DNA of 64,000 nt from Antilocapra americana (taxonomy: Eukaryota; Chordata; Mammalia; Artiodactyla; Antilocapridae): NCBI GenBank assembly GCA_007570785.1, contig ML661902.1, positions 2,222,373 to 2,286,372 of the forward strand, given 5' to 3'. How positions within the stretch are numbered: position 1 is the stretch's first letter; every line of letters starts with the position of its first letter. Under the pieces are notes generated by a model. The model was not told the origin of the DNA. It saw nothing but the letters and a program-made list of their open reading frames with translations, and did no database searches. The translations under genes and the position numbers were made by a program. This document shows, one piece after another, positions 47,379 to 58,170 of the stretch.

Positions 47379-47642
47379 CTGTCTGAGCCACCAGGAAAGC
47401 CCAGGAATACTGGAGTTGGTAGCCTATCCAGCGGATCTTCCTGCCTCAGGAATCAAACCGGGGTCTCCTGTGTTGCAGGCAGATTCTTTACCAGCTGAGC
47501 TCCCAGGAAAGCAGAGGAAAATCTACATACTGGAATGAGTGACCAGAAGAAGAACCTTTGTCCCTTTCCCAACCCAGGAATCGAACCCAGGTCTCCTGCA
47601 TTGCAGGAGGATTCTTTAACAGCTGAGCTACCAGGGAAGCCC
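47379..47642 (-). mobile_element. Bov-tA array with three tRNA-like heads, no full body
   Basis: In reverse orientation, three head ends occur in series: 'gagccaccaggaaagccc' (47385-47402), 'gagctcccaggaaagc' (47497-47512) and 'gagctaccagggaagccc' (47625-47642). Between heads 1 and 2 is one truncated body with 'aggaatactggagttgg'; between heads 2 and 3 the sequence is more diverged. The usual Bov tail is missing. Confidence 0.85.
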
Positions 47643-48214
47643 TTCCTTTAGCTAGCAACTATTTAATGCTTCAATGACTTGATTTTGAATACATCATTTT
47701 ATAGATTGTTGATTAAAAACACAACAGCTGTAAAGTTACACCACAATTATGACAAATCATCATAAATAAAACTGTACAGAATGGGTCAGACTAGAATATT
47801 TAAATTTCTTACATCTAGAAATATTTTTATCTTAATACTTGATAACCTATCTAAATTATATTTATTGGGTTTTTAGAAGCAAAACATTAACCTAGGTTGA
47901 ATCTATCTATCTCCAAAGTTCCCAATGAGATAGCTCAATCAATGCCAAAAGCCAGGTGCTAAATAAGCATACCACTTCTACCATAGACAATTACTGAGGG
48001 GTCCATCAGTAAGCGAAGAGTGAATGGACAAGAACTCCATCTGCTAGAGCACCTCTTCTTCCTTCTGTCTAGCGCATTTGATAGGAAGTCTCCCTCAGCC
48101 TTCTTTAGTATACCCTTAAGAAAACAATCTGGTCATCCTTCAGCCCATGCTTTAGGGCAACAACCTTCTGTCTGGTTCATTGGAGCAGAATCCCAGCCAC
48201 TTTACTATCTCACA
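47643..48214. other. Unassigned spacer
   Basis: The open frame 48020-48220 (66 codons) has no identity. No repeat named. Confidence 0.45.
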
Positions 48215-48345
48215 GTATAAGACACTATGTTAAACATTGGGGATGGAGTAATTATTAAGATTGACATGGTCCCATATTCTCATGGACCTAGTAATGATGG
48301 CTTCTAACCAGTCATTTATAAATATGAAGAGATATTCTAAAATCT
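48215..48345. repeat. Ancient L2/MIR-class fragment
   Basis: 'gacactatgttaaacattgg', 'gacatggtcccatattctc' and 'catggacctagtaatgatgg' resemble the old mammalian phrase 'gcactggggatacag ... gtccctgccctcatgga'. Diverged, so family and strand are uncertain. Confidence 0.45.
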
Positions 48346-48529
48346 CCAAACATATAAAGAAAACAAGTTGCTTGAAAAAGAAATATTCTATATGTTAGGA
48401 CATAATACTTTGTTGTGAGAAAAACCCAATATGAATTAGCTTAAGCAAAAACAAATACAAAAAAAAAGGGGGAGAGGAGAATGGAATTTAGAAGTTTACA
48501 CAAACAGAAAATGCAAAGGTATAACTGTG

Positions 48530-48733
48530 GTAGTTTAGTCGCTAAGTCATGTCCGACTCTTGTGACCCCATGGACTATGGCCTACCAGGCTCCTCTGTCT
48601 GTGGGATATCCCAGGCAAGATGACTGGAGTGGGTAGCCATTTCCTTCTCCATGAGATCTTCCCAAGCCAGGGATCGAACCCAGGTCTCCTCCATTGCAGA
48701 CATTTTCTTTACCAACTGAGCCATCAGGGAAGA
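48530..48733 (-). mobile_element. Bov-tA SINE
   Basis: Reverse orientation: 'gtttagtcgctaagtcatg', 'gaccccatggactatgg', 'gggatcgaacccagg', 'actgagccatcagggaag'. One full unit. Confidence 0.93.
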
Positions 48734-48869
48734 AGACACTGATTTTATTACTTATTATTACTAAGACTAGGGTATAACAAGCTTTAGTAATAATAACTGA
48801 AATGAGGGATTTGGAACTGCAATAAGAATCTCACCATAAATTTACTCTGCTTATAAGAATGTCTTGGCC

Positions 48870-49570
48870 TCATTCTCCTGCTGCATATGGGTCTTATCCT
48901 CAAGGTCAGGGAGCATAGTTGCTGGTTACTCTGGATTCTAACACTTTCAGTTGTAAAACTTTTACAAAAATTTTACAAAATACTAAAAAGCCTTCCTTCC
49001 AGCTGGTAAAAGTCTCAAGGAAGAATTATGATTGGTCCCACTTGTGGCTGCATGCCTAGAGCAGCCACTGTGGTTAGAATGACGAAGCACTATGATAAGT
49101 TTAGCTTGTGGGCTTCCCTGGTAGCCCAGCTGGTAAAGAATCTGCCTGCAATGCAGGAGAACCTAGTTTAATTCCTGGGGAAGGGATAGGCTACCCACTC
49201 CAGTGTTCTTGGGCTTCCCTGGTGGCTCAGATTGCAAAGAATCTGCCTGCAATTTGGGAAACCTAGGTTCGATCCCTGGGTTGAGACAATCCCCTGGAGG
49301 AGGGCATGGCAACCAACTTCAGTATTCCTGCCAACGAGAGAAGAGCCTGGTGGGCTACAGTCCAAGGGGTTGCAAAGATTGATACACTACTGAGCGACTA
49401 AGCACTGCACTGTGGGGTATACTTGGATTGGGAGCCCCCACCAGAAGGACATGTTTCGGGTGGTAGAAGAACCTTGGAAACAGAAATTAAGGCTGATGGA
49501 GAATGATGATGATAACAACAATAGACACTGGGGATACTGCTCACAAAGAATAGTCAGAGCAACTGGAGTA
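48870..49570. repeat. Possible old repeat flanking a SINE
   Basis: 'gaattatgattggtccca', 'gagcagccactgtggtt' and, after the SINE, 'accagaaggacatgttt' are reminiscent of an old mammalian repeat tail rich in 'tgattgg' motifs. I cannot name the family. Confidence 0.35.
49109..49412 (+). mobile_element. Bov-tA SINE with two tRNA-like heads
   Basis: Head 1 from 'gtgggcttccctggtagccc' to 'actccagtgttcttg' (about 49209); head 2 from 'ggcttccctggtggctcag' (49211) through the body to 'ctactgagcgactaagc'. Same arrangement as at 13437 and 38203. Confidence 0.92.
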
Positions 49571-49738
49571 AAACACAGTTACTGAATAAAACAAGAGGCA
49601 ACTTTAAATGCAATTTCTAAGAATTGAGTAAAATACATCATTAAAAGAGCAATTTTTCATGAAACTAAAGGAAAACACATCTATGGTATTCATGTAATGA
49701 GAATGATAATGAGACAACCAAAAAAAAAAAATAACCCA

Positions 49739-49901
49739 ATGGAGAGGGAATCAGGAGGGAGGTAGGAGGGGGTTTCTGGAAGGGGAACATATGTATGTAT
49801 ACCCATGGCAGATTCATGTCAATGTATGGCAAAACCAACACAATAATGTAAAATATATATATATATATATATATATAAAATAAAAAATTTAAAAAAAAAG
49901 A
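49739..49901 (+). mobile_element. Ruminant L1 extreme 3' end
   Basis: 'gggaatcaggagggagg', 'atgtatacccatggcag', 'tatggcaaaaccaacac', then an A-rich end in which an (AT)n tract (49855-49877) has grown. Confidence 0.92.
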
Positions 49902-49942
49902 ATTTATACTAAAACACACATTTAGCATTAACTATAAACTAA

Positions 49943-50158
49943 GAAGGCTTCCCAGGTGGCGCTCATGGTGAAGAACCTGCCTGCCAATCAGGCGTGGGTT
50001 TGATCTTTGGGTTGGGAAGATCCCTTGGAGGAGGGCATGGCAACCCACTCCGGTATTCTTGCCGGGAGAATCCCATGGACAGAGGAGCCTGGCAGACTGC
50101 AGTCCATAGAGTCACACAGAGTGGGACACGACTGAAGCAACTTAGCACAGTACATACA
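49943..50158 (+). mobile_element. Bov-tA SINE
   Basis: 'ggcttcccaggtggcgctc' head, 'ggcaacccactccggtatt' centre, 'gggacacgactgaagcaac' tail. One full unit. Confidence 0.93.
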
Positions 50159-50159
50159 C

Positions 50160-50345
50160 TAAGCTCTCTTCTAATCACTAATTCACTTGATTTTCACAAT
50201 AGCGTTATTAGGTAAGTTATAGTATTGTTCCCACTTTACAGATAAGCAAACTGAAGCACAGAGAGATTAAAGTTACTCAAGATCACATGGTTGATAACTA
50301 AAAGAACCAGGATACAAACCCAAGCAATGAGATCCAGAGATTGTG
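50160..50345 (-). mobile_element. MIR SINE
   Basis: 'cactttacagataagcaaac', 'tgaagcacagagagatt', 'caagatcacatggttg' and 'aggatacaaacccaag': reversed MIR, well ordered. Confidence 0.85.
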
Positions 50346-51040
50346 CTGCACCTCTAAATTACGATGGATCTTTTTAAGTTGATAAGTATCCCTATGCCTA
50401 CACACAAGATAAGAATGTGTCAGGCACCTGAGATCTAGATTCTCAGCCATGCACCTGCCAGTTAGCACGTCTATGTGGAACTCAAGAGTGACCAAGGGAG
50501 TTATTTCAGAAACATCCTTTTCATGTGGTTTTCTGTTTTAATAATTTGAACATAAAATTTTACTGTGCTTTTTCTTTGTCACACATTTCCACAAAAGATA
50601 AACTATTGCTAGAGTTCAGGCTCCTATATTATAGTATTTTATAGATTGTATAGTTCACACATTGTATCATTAATACACTGAAATAAAATTAATCTTCCAG
50701 AATTCAAGACTAGTAAAGAGGCAAAGACATAGCAAAAGATGCTGAAACCTCATATCCAATCTCCTCAGCATAACCATGCCAAAATTTCCATATGGCACCA
50801 AAAGATAATCAGGCCTGACAGTAATAACAGACCCATGGTAACTCCTAGAAATGAAGAGATCTATGGATGAAGTGATAAAATCAGTGGATCAGAAGAAGAA
50901 TCTTGGCAGGGCCTCACGTGGAAAGAATGAAGATCATGAGCCCCACAGGAATAATCTTCCAAAGATATATAAGTTAACTGTATTTAAAATATAATTTTTA
51001 ATATCTTTAACTATTCAAATTTACTTGACTGGGTTTATGT
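50346..51040. other. Unassigned spacer
   Basis: No repeat named, no open frame over 65 codons. Confidence 0.5.
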
Positions 51041-51052
51041 ATACTAATGTAT

Positions 51053-51282
51053 GGGCTTCCCAATGGTGCTAGTGGTAAAGAACTTGCCTGCCAGTGCAGG
51101 AGACATAAGAGACATGGGTTTGATTCCTGGGTAGGGAAGACCCCCTGGAGGAGGACATGGCAGCACACTCCAATATTCTTGCCTGAAGAATCCCATGGGC
51201 AGAGGAGTTTGGCGGGCTACAGTTCATAGGGTTGCAGTCAAACATGACTGAAGCAACTTAGCATGCACGCACACATCCCTAA
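51053..51282 (+). mobile_element. Bov-tA SINE (left arm of inverted pair)
   Basis: 'gggcttcccaatggtgctag' head, 'actccaatattcttgcc' centre, 'aacatgactgaagcaac' and a 'gcatgcacgcacac' tail. Preceded by the target 'atactaatgtat' at 51041-51052. Confidence 0.93.
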
Positions 51283-51290
51283 TAATGTAT

Positions 51291-51498
51291 GTGTGTTAGT
51301 TGCTCAGTCACGTCTGACTCTTTATGACTCCCATGGACTATAGCCCACCAAGCTCCTCTGTCCATGGGGTTCTCTGGATAAGAATACTGGAGTTGGTTGC
51401 CAGTTCCTTCTCCAGGAGCTCTTCCTGACCCAGGGATCAAACCCAGGTCTTCCACATTTCAAGCACATTCTTTACCATCTGAGCCACCAGGGAAGCCC
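51291..51498 (-). mobile_element. Bov-tA SINE (right arm of inverted pair)
   Basis: Tail on the left ('gtgtgttagttgctcagtc'), head on the right ('ctgagccaccagggaagccc', ending 51498). Followed by 'atactaatgtat' at 51499-51510, the same word that precedes the left arm. Confidence 0.93.
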
Positions 51499-51510
51499 AT
51501 ACTAATGTAT

Positions 51511-51689
51511 ATACCATTGATATACACAGTGGGGCTTATGCAGTGGCTGAGCTAGGCAGGGAGGCTGGTTTTCAGGTGCTCGAAGCTTGAAGTTGCCTGT
51601 ACCTTCTCCTCAATGCATTTTTATGGATCCAGAGAAGCTAAGCAGTTGTGCCATAAATATCCCCCTACACATTCTCACATTTATTTTAT
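51511..51689. other. Unassigned spacer
   Basis: Short stretch without a named repeat. Confidence 0.45.
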
Positions 51690-51860
51690 TTTTGTTTTGT
51701 GGTAGTAATTTTATTGAAGTATATTTTATACATGGTAAAACACACATGATAAAATACACAGCTCTCAAAAATATAGGTTGAAGAGTTTTGACTGTTGTAT
51801 GCATTTGTGAAACAACCATTCAAATTATCTGAATCAAGATAAAGATCTATGACCTCTTAC
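51690..51860 (-). mobile_element. Old L1 3'-UTR fragment
   Basis: 'ttttattgaagtatat', 'gagttttgactgttgtatg', 'cattcaaattatctgaatc' and 'aagataaagatctatg' match the antisense L1 3'-UTR of the type also seen at 34555 onward. Confidence 0.65.
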
Positions 51861-52320
51861 TGGTAAGTCCTAAGATAAATCAACTGTGAAATGGCAATGT
51901 GTGGGAGCTTAATCATTTCAGGTTACTTATAAATCAAATCTAATGATATCCTTATATATGCAAAGCAATGAGATGTGATCTATAGCCTTAAATATTTCCT
52001 TTACTATAAGGAAAGAACTGTTGAATATAATTTAATAAAGTTCTCAGTTCAAAATGGAAAAACAAGTGCAAGAAAATAAACAGAAAGTAGAGGGATAAAT
52101 TCAGAAAACAAGAGGCAGAAAATAAGTTACAAAGCAGAAATGAAGAAGTGTTAATCAAAAGAGTTACAAGCTTGTGTCCTGAAAAGAAAAATAACATATA
52201 ATATGCACAAATGTGAGGAAATGAATAAACAATAAAACAAGAAAAAACAAGTGCATAACTTTAAGAAAAGAGATATAATCATATTTTTTATGGAAGAGAG
52301 ATTTAAAATGATAAGAAACA
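51861..52320. other. Unassigned spacer
   Basis: A-rich on the plus strand. Open frames of 69-77 codons on the minus strand are low-complexity by-products. Confidence 0.5.
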
Positions 52321-52480
52321 AGGAACCTGGTGAGCCACAGTCCATGGAGATTCTCCAGGCAAAAATACTAGAATGAGTTGCCATGCCCTACTCCAGGTAA
52401 TCTTCCCAACCCAGGGATCAAACCCAAGCCTCCTGCATTTCAGGTGGATTCTTTACTGTCTGAGCCACCAGGGAAGCTCA
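52321..52480 (-). mobile_element. Bov-tA SINE with inverted 3' piece
   Basis: 52348-52480 is a reversed Bov-tA front part ('gattctccaggcaaaaatac' to 'gagccaccagggaagctc'). The first 27 bases (52321-52347) are instead in sense orientation ('ggaacctggtgagccacag') and join at the palindrome ccatgg, which occurs in both strands of the element at this point. Confidence 0.85.
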
Positions 52481-52554
52481 AATATATGCTGATAATGTAA
52501 AAATCAAACAAGCACTATTTTAAAATATATTATAGATTCAAAAAGGAAAATGCT

Positions 52555-53765
52555 GAAAGTACTACAAGTAATACAAGAGAATAACTTTACACTTTGGATT
52601 GGTAAATGCCTTTGTGAACATGACTCCAAATTCAGAAGCAATAAAAGGAAAGCTCCACATTAAAATACTATTAAAAAGTAAAAGCTTCTACAAAGAAAAA
52701 CATGAAATTTAAGAATAACAAATTGGTGAATTCTTTTTGTAATACATGTAAGGATCAAAATGTTAATCTCTTTACATTTAAAGAGTTCTTACCAATTAAT
52801 AAGAAAAAAGGACAAGTCAGTATAAATATAAGCAAATTACATAGACCACTCACAGAAGCATAAATAACTGACCAATTAAAAACTGAAAAGATGCTCTCAC
52901 TAACATCAAAAGAATAGAAAAACCTAAAGAACTGTGGGGAATCAATGTTTTACCAACCAATCTGAGAAAGAATTTAAATAAGATCTGGCTTCAGGGAGGA
53001 GATGGGAAAATAAACACTCATATACAGTACACATAAGTCTGGCTCTTCCAGTGGGCAATTTTGTAATAATTGAAATATTTAATATGAATCCTCTTTGTCA
53101 CAACAATTCCAATTCTAGGGATCACTAAAAAAGCAATCAACAAGCTAAAAGATACATACACAAGAGTATTTATTACAGGAGTTTATAAAAATAAAAATTA
53201 GAAAGCTAAATATTCCTCAAGAAAGCTGAGCGCCGAAGAACTGATGCTTTTGAACTGTGGTGTTGAAGACTCTGAGAGTCCCTTGGACTGCAAGGAGATC
53301 AAACCAGTCCATCCTAAAGGAAATCAATCCTGAATGTTCATTGGAAGGACTGATGCTGAACCTGAAACTTCAATACTTTGGCCACTGATGCAAAGAGCTG
53401 ACTCATTTGAAAAGACCCTGATTCTGGGAAAGATTGAAGGTGAGCGGAGAAGGGGACGACAGAGGATAAGATGGCTGGATGGCATCACTGACTCAATGGA
53501 CATGAGTTTGAGTAAACTCTGGAAGTTGGTGATGAACAGGGAGGCTTGGCGTGCTTCAGTCCATGGGGCTGCAATGAGTTAGACACAACTGAGCGACAAA
53601 CTGAACTGAACTGAATATCCCTCAACATGATTTGATTATATATACAGTCTATAAAAGATGAACTTGAATTACACATACAGAGAAGGATGGAGGACCAAAT
53701 ATTGTTCATTTCTATTTTCATAAAATTTAACTGGATAACAGCCAACCCATAAATTTACTCACTGG
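52555..53765 (+). mobile_element. Old L1 3' region, split by BovB
   Basis: Sense-oriented old L1: 'ttggattggtaaatgcc', 'accaattaataagaaaaaag', 'gaccactcacagaagc' and 'acaattccaattctaggg', then after the BovB 'atgatttgattatat' and related 3'-UTR sequence. The 17090-17310 fragment belongs to the same general group. Confidence 0.72.
53221..53614 (+). mobile_element. BovB LINE, 394-bp 3' end
   Basis: Last part of ORF2 from the region of 'gagcgccgaagaactg' to 'ctgaactgaactgaa', with small deletions (for example near 53268 and 53384) that break the frame. The flanks 'atattcctcaa' (53210-53220) and 'atatccctcaa' (53615-53625) match at 10 of 11 and sit inside old L1. Confidence 0.95.
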
Positions 53766-55424
53766 TTACAGATGCTTCTGAGCTCAAATGTAGAATTAAG
53801 TAGCTATGACTGAGACAGTATGATCACAAATCCTAACATAAAGTATCTGGACCTTTACATTAAGTCTGCCAAACTCTGATCCACTGATAGAGAATAACAC
53901 ATACAGTAAATAAAATAAGAAAAATATTGTTACACAATTACACATATGAATAGATTGACAGGTATTCTAGAATTGTTTAGTAAGAACATCACAAGTGAAC
54001 CTACTTGAATCTGTCTGGGATGGTTAATTCATTGAACTATCTTTGAATCATTGATCTGAACATAAATTTTCAACATACAGATCAGAGATAAAGATGTAAA
54101 GATGAATTAGAGTGCAGAGATGTAGATGATACAAATGATAGAGCTAAGTTTAAACTCAGTTATTATGTGAGCAACTTATTGCATTTATTGTATTTCCTTT
54201 ATAGATAGATTTGTGTAAGGGGGAGGTGTATGGTTTGCTTCTTTCCTTTAGAAGCTAAACTGAAGAAAGTCACAAATTTTTACTTACTGTAGTAAGGACA
54301 AGTTGTTAAATATGTATGCCAAAAGGCACAATGGTGCATCTCATCTGAAAGTGGACATATTATTCTAGTTAATTTCCTATTCAAGTTGTTCTATTAAAAT
54401 GATTATTCTTTTCATATAGTAAAATGAAGTAGAATTTGTGGAGCTGTAGATGTGTGTGACTGAGCTGTTATTTAATTGAACACAATAACTCAATTATCAC
54501 AGATATAGTTGGAGGTACTGCAATTTATTATATTACATTTTTATTACAATCCTTTCTATTATAGCCAAAACAGCTTTGGAGAGGTCTAATTCAGAAAGGG
54601 AAAAAAATTTATTCTGCTTTTATTTTAAATAATCCAAGAGTACTTTATTTACTCACATATAGTCTTCTCTTGTATGTTTCCCCTCTTCCAGTTTTTAGAA
54701 AGAAGTACCTAACATTTCTCTCCACAGTTTCTTTCCAAGTGGGCTATTACTAATGTCAACAAAAGCAATAGGCTATCCTCTGTAGATAAAGAAAAAGCAG
54801 TTGGACAGGCATGAATGACCCCTGTTTGCTTAGAGCAAAATGAAGTGTTTACCTCTATATTCAGCAGTTTTAGAGAATCTCCAGGAGGAAAATTGTGCTT
54901 TAATTCAGTACTCTTCAAATACTCATGAGCTGTTCAAAATTTGTTTCCTAAAAATGTATTTTAAAATTATTTTTGAATTGATCATTAAAAATAAACATAT
55001 ACCTAAGAATTCTATGTCAAATTCTAATGCACTGTCAATTATCAAATCCATTTGTTTGGGCTCCTCCCTCATTTTTATGGAGACTTTAAAATAAAGCTAT
55101 TTTTCCCCAACTTTGCATATACCTGAGTATTGAAAATGTCATTTGGGAGAACTGTAGCTCTGCATTGCTTTCTTTACTCTCAATTTAGATTAATCTATTT
55201 TGATTCCTGTAAGATTTGCAGGTGAGTGCACACTGGTCACAAAGACATCATGCATGGCCGCTAGCTTTCTGGATGCTCTCCTCCATTAAAACAACTTTTC
55301 CCTCACATTCCTCTGAGCATCGCCTTCCATGGAAACTGTTGGGAGTCATTAAAGCAGAGAATGAGAGCTGTTCTGAGGTCATCAGTTCTTTTTTTATAAT
55401 TTTAACCAAATGGCTTTAATTTGT
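53766..55424. other. Unassigned 1.7-kb stretch
   Basis: A+T-rich, no named repeat. Open frames of 69-84 codons near 54709-55094 and 67 codons at 55216-55419 lack identity. Confidence 0.45.
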
Positions 55425-56375
55425 TTTGATTAAGTTATATTTGACATATATTATATTAATTTCAGATGTGTAATATAGTGATTTGATGTTTTTATACATT
55501 ACAAAATGATCACTGCAAGTCCAGTTAACATCTGTCACCATACAGCATTGTTACAATATTATTGACTATGTTCCCCATATATACATTATATCCCTGTGAC
55601 TGATTTATTTCATAGTTGGAAGTTTATACTTCTTAACTCCCTTCACATATTTCATCCATCTTCATCCCAGCAACTGCCCATTGTTCCCTATATTTATGAA
55701 TCTGTTTATATTTTGTTTCATTTATTAATTGTTTTGGTTTTTAGATTTACACATGAGTGGAACCATATGATATTTGTTTTTCTCTATTCCTCTTAGCATG
55801 ACACCCTCTAGGTCCATCTATGTTGTTGCAAATGGAAAGAATTCTGAGTAATACTTCATTGTGTATGTGTGTGCATCAAACTTCTTATTCATTCATCTAT
55901 AAATGAACATTTAGGTTGCTAATGTAAACAGTACTACAATGAACAATAGTGGTACATACATCTCTTTGATTTGGTGTTTTCATTCTCTTCAGGTAAATAT
56001 CCTGAAGTGGAATTGCTAGATCATACAGTAGTTCTGTTTTTACTCTTTTGAGGAACTTCCATATTGTTCTGGGGCTTCCCTGGTGGCCCTGTGATAAAGA
56101 ATCTGGCTGCTAATGCAGGAGATGCAGGAGGCCTAAGTTCGATCCCTGAGTCAGAAAGATGTCTTGGAGAAGAAAATGGCAACCCAATCCAGTATCCTTG
56201 CCTGGGAAATCCCATGGACAGAGGAGCCTGGAGGGTTATAGTTCACAGAGTCGCAAAAGAGTCAGACACAACTTAGCGACTAAACAACAACCGCCATCAC
56301 CATATTGCTTTCCATAGTGGCTGCACCAATTTACATTCCCACCAACAGTGCACGAGAGTCTCCTTCTCTCTACAT
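55425..56375 (-). mobile_element. Old L1 3'-UTR, split by a SINE
   Basis: Antisense L1: 'agttatatttgacatat', 'cactgcaagtccagttaac', 'catgagtggaaccatatg', 'ctctaggtccatctatg', 'gtggaattgctagatcat' and 'gaggaacttccatatt'. After the SINE come 'gctttccatagtggctgc' and 'cccaccaacagtgcac'. Confidence 0.9.
56072..56299 (+). mobile_element. Bov-tA SINE
   Basis: 'gggcttccctggtggccc' head, 'caatccagtatccttgcc' centre, 'gacacaacttagcgac' tail. Duplicated target 'ccatattgttct' (56059-56070) and 'ccatattgcttt' (56300-56311), 10 of 12. It splits the old L1. Confidence 0.93.
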
Positions 56376-57033
56376 TCCTGTTACAGTCTGTCTCAGAGCT
56401 CTGGAGCCACTCTATCCCTCTGGAGCACCCATGCAAGTTATTTCAGTCAGGGCTCCAAAAAGTGCAGGGGCATCAGCTCACCACATCAACTTGCCACAGA
56501 GTGACAGTCAGCTGAACAATAGTAAGCAAACCCAAAACATATTATATTATAATACAGGTAGCTTGGCGTTAATTGTGAGTTCTGAAAGTTTCCAGTCATA
56601 TTCAGAACAGGAATGTCAATAGTTAATTTTAATAATTTAACTTAGAATCAAAAATTCCATTCTAATCTGTTTTCAAGTTTCTAGATTAGTTTAATTGAAG
56701 AGCAAGCTGAGAATATAGGTAAGCAGCTCTAAAAATTATTACCATTTGCAAATATATATCTATATGAAAAGGATTTCCCCAAGATTGCTCCCTCTAAAGT
56801 TCTTTCTGATCTATTCCCTTCCCACTGACTCCTTTGACACCATTCCATATCCCTGCTGTTTGGAATTCCAAATATACTGCTACTGTGATGAAAGTCATGT
56901 GGCTTCTGGAATGACACTGACTTCCTCTATCCTCATTACTGGGCCTTGAGACTTTCAGCTGTTTATTCTTTTGGAACCTTTGTGTCCTTATCAGAAAACC
57001 AAGATAGATTAAATGAGGTTACTATGTGAGCGC
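56376..57033. other. Unassigned spacer
   Basis: A 105-codon open frame (56305-56622) begins in the L1 and has no identity. No further repeat named. Confidence 0.45.
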
Positions 57034-57070
57034 TGTGCTGTGCTTAGTCGCTCAGTGGTGTTGGACTCTT
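57034..57070 (-). mobile_element. Bov SINE tail remnant
   Basis: 'gtgcttagtcgctcagtgg' and 'gttggactctt': about 37 bp of the 3' end of a Bov-A type SINE in reverse orientation. Confidence 0.75.
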
Positions 57071-57149
57071 GAATAGCCTAGCACAATAAACGTTCGTTCC
57101 TTTTCTTTCATTAAATATATGTAATTTTTAATACTCTGGAGGGAGTTTT

Positions 57150-57245
57150 CTGGTTCTCTATTAAACTGTAAGCTCCATGACAAAGAATATTCAATTGTGT
57201 GCAACTTCCCAAATAGTAGGCACTTGATAATTTTTGTTGAAACAA
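57150..57245 (+). mobile_element. L2 extreme 3' end
   Basis: 'ttaaactgtaagctccatg', 'aatagtaggcacttgata' and 'tttttgttgaa' match the L2 terminus. Confidence 0.65.
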
Positions 57246-57903
57246 AAAGAGATAATAAATGGATCACTCTAATCAAGATCAATGGGGTAGTTTAACAGAC
57301 AAATTTCTTACAATAATAAAAGTAATCATCATATTCTATATGGTACTTTTATTCCTAAGAATTAAAAACAAAACAATCAGGACTCATCACACTTTATAAC
57401 ACACATAGTGAAAGATGATAAATAATGACCCACAACTGTGGAGGAAAAGTCTTCAGTTCCTGAATATCAGTAATTCTCATTTCATAAGAAGCAGAATACA
57501 CACGATTTACCTTAAAACTATACAACAAAGCAGTGAAAGGTTAAAAGAGAACTAGAACAAAACCACTTCTCTGAGAAAACTATTCTTTCCTTAATAGCAT
57601 TTTTTTAACTAAAATTAAAACAAAGGAGTTCCTATGGTCTAGAACCAACCATTACAGGATTTTGACCAGACTCACGGCATGATCTAGTGAGGATTCCTAA
57701 CATATTGGAGGAGAGGTGAAATTTTAAAAAAAGAAGCATACTTACTGTTTAAGAATCAAGTCACTGTGATATCAGTGTCTTCTAGAAAATACAGGTGCTT
57801 CGAGAAACCTGGGATGAAAGAAAAACATGAATGGTATTTAGAGCATCCTTCTGCCCTCCAGAAATGTATATGCTAAGGAATGATTTCATAAGAAGCTTTC
57901 CAT
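57246..57903. other. Unassigned spacer
   Basis: A+T-rich, no repeat or gene recognised. Confidence 0.5.
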
Positions 57904-58170
57904 TTTTTTTTTTTTTTGGCCGCTCCACATGGAATGTGGGATCTTAGTTCCCTGTGCATGGGTGCTAAGTTGCTTCAGTTGTGTCTGACTCTTTGTGACC
58001 CCATACACCATAGCCTGCCAGGCTCCTCTGTCCTTGGGATTCTCCAGGCAAGGATACTGGAGTGGGTTGCCCTGCCCTCCTCCAGGGGATCTTCCCTACC
58101 CAGGGATCAAATTCATTTCCCCTGGATTGAAAGCACGGAGTCTCAACCACTGGACTGCCAGGGAAGTCCC
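57904..58170 (-). mobile_element. CHR SINE with a Bov-A segment: hybrid
   Basis: Outer parts are a reversed CHR SINE: T run then 'ggccgctccacatgg' and 'tgggatcttagttccc' (57904-57955), and 'ggattgaaagcacgg' to 'ctgccagggaagtccc' (about 58110-58170). Between them is a reversed Bov-A unit ('gtgctaagttgcttcag' to 'ggggatcttccctac', about 57962-58100). The right junction falls in 'cccagggat', a word both families share. The open frames of 60-91 codons here are repeat by-products. Confidence 0.85.

Noticed and set aside
47379..47642. CRISPR-like array (regularly spaced repeats)
   Set aside because: The repeats are SINE heads in a mammalian genome, too few, too long and diverged.
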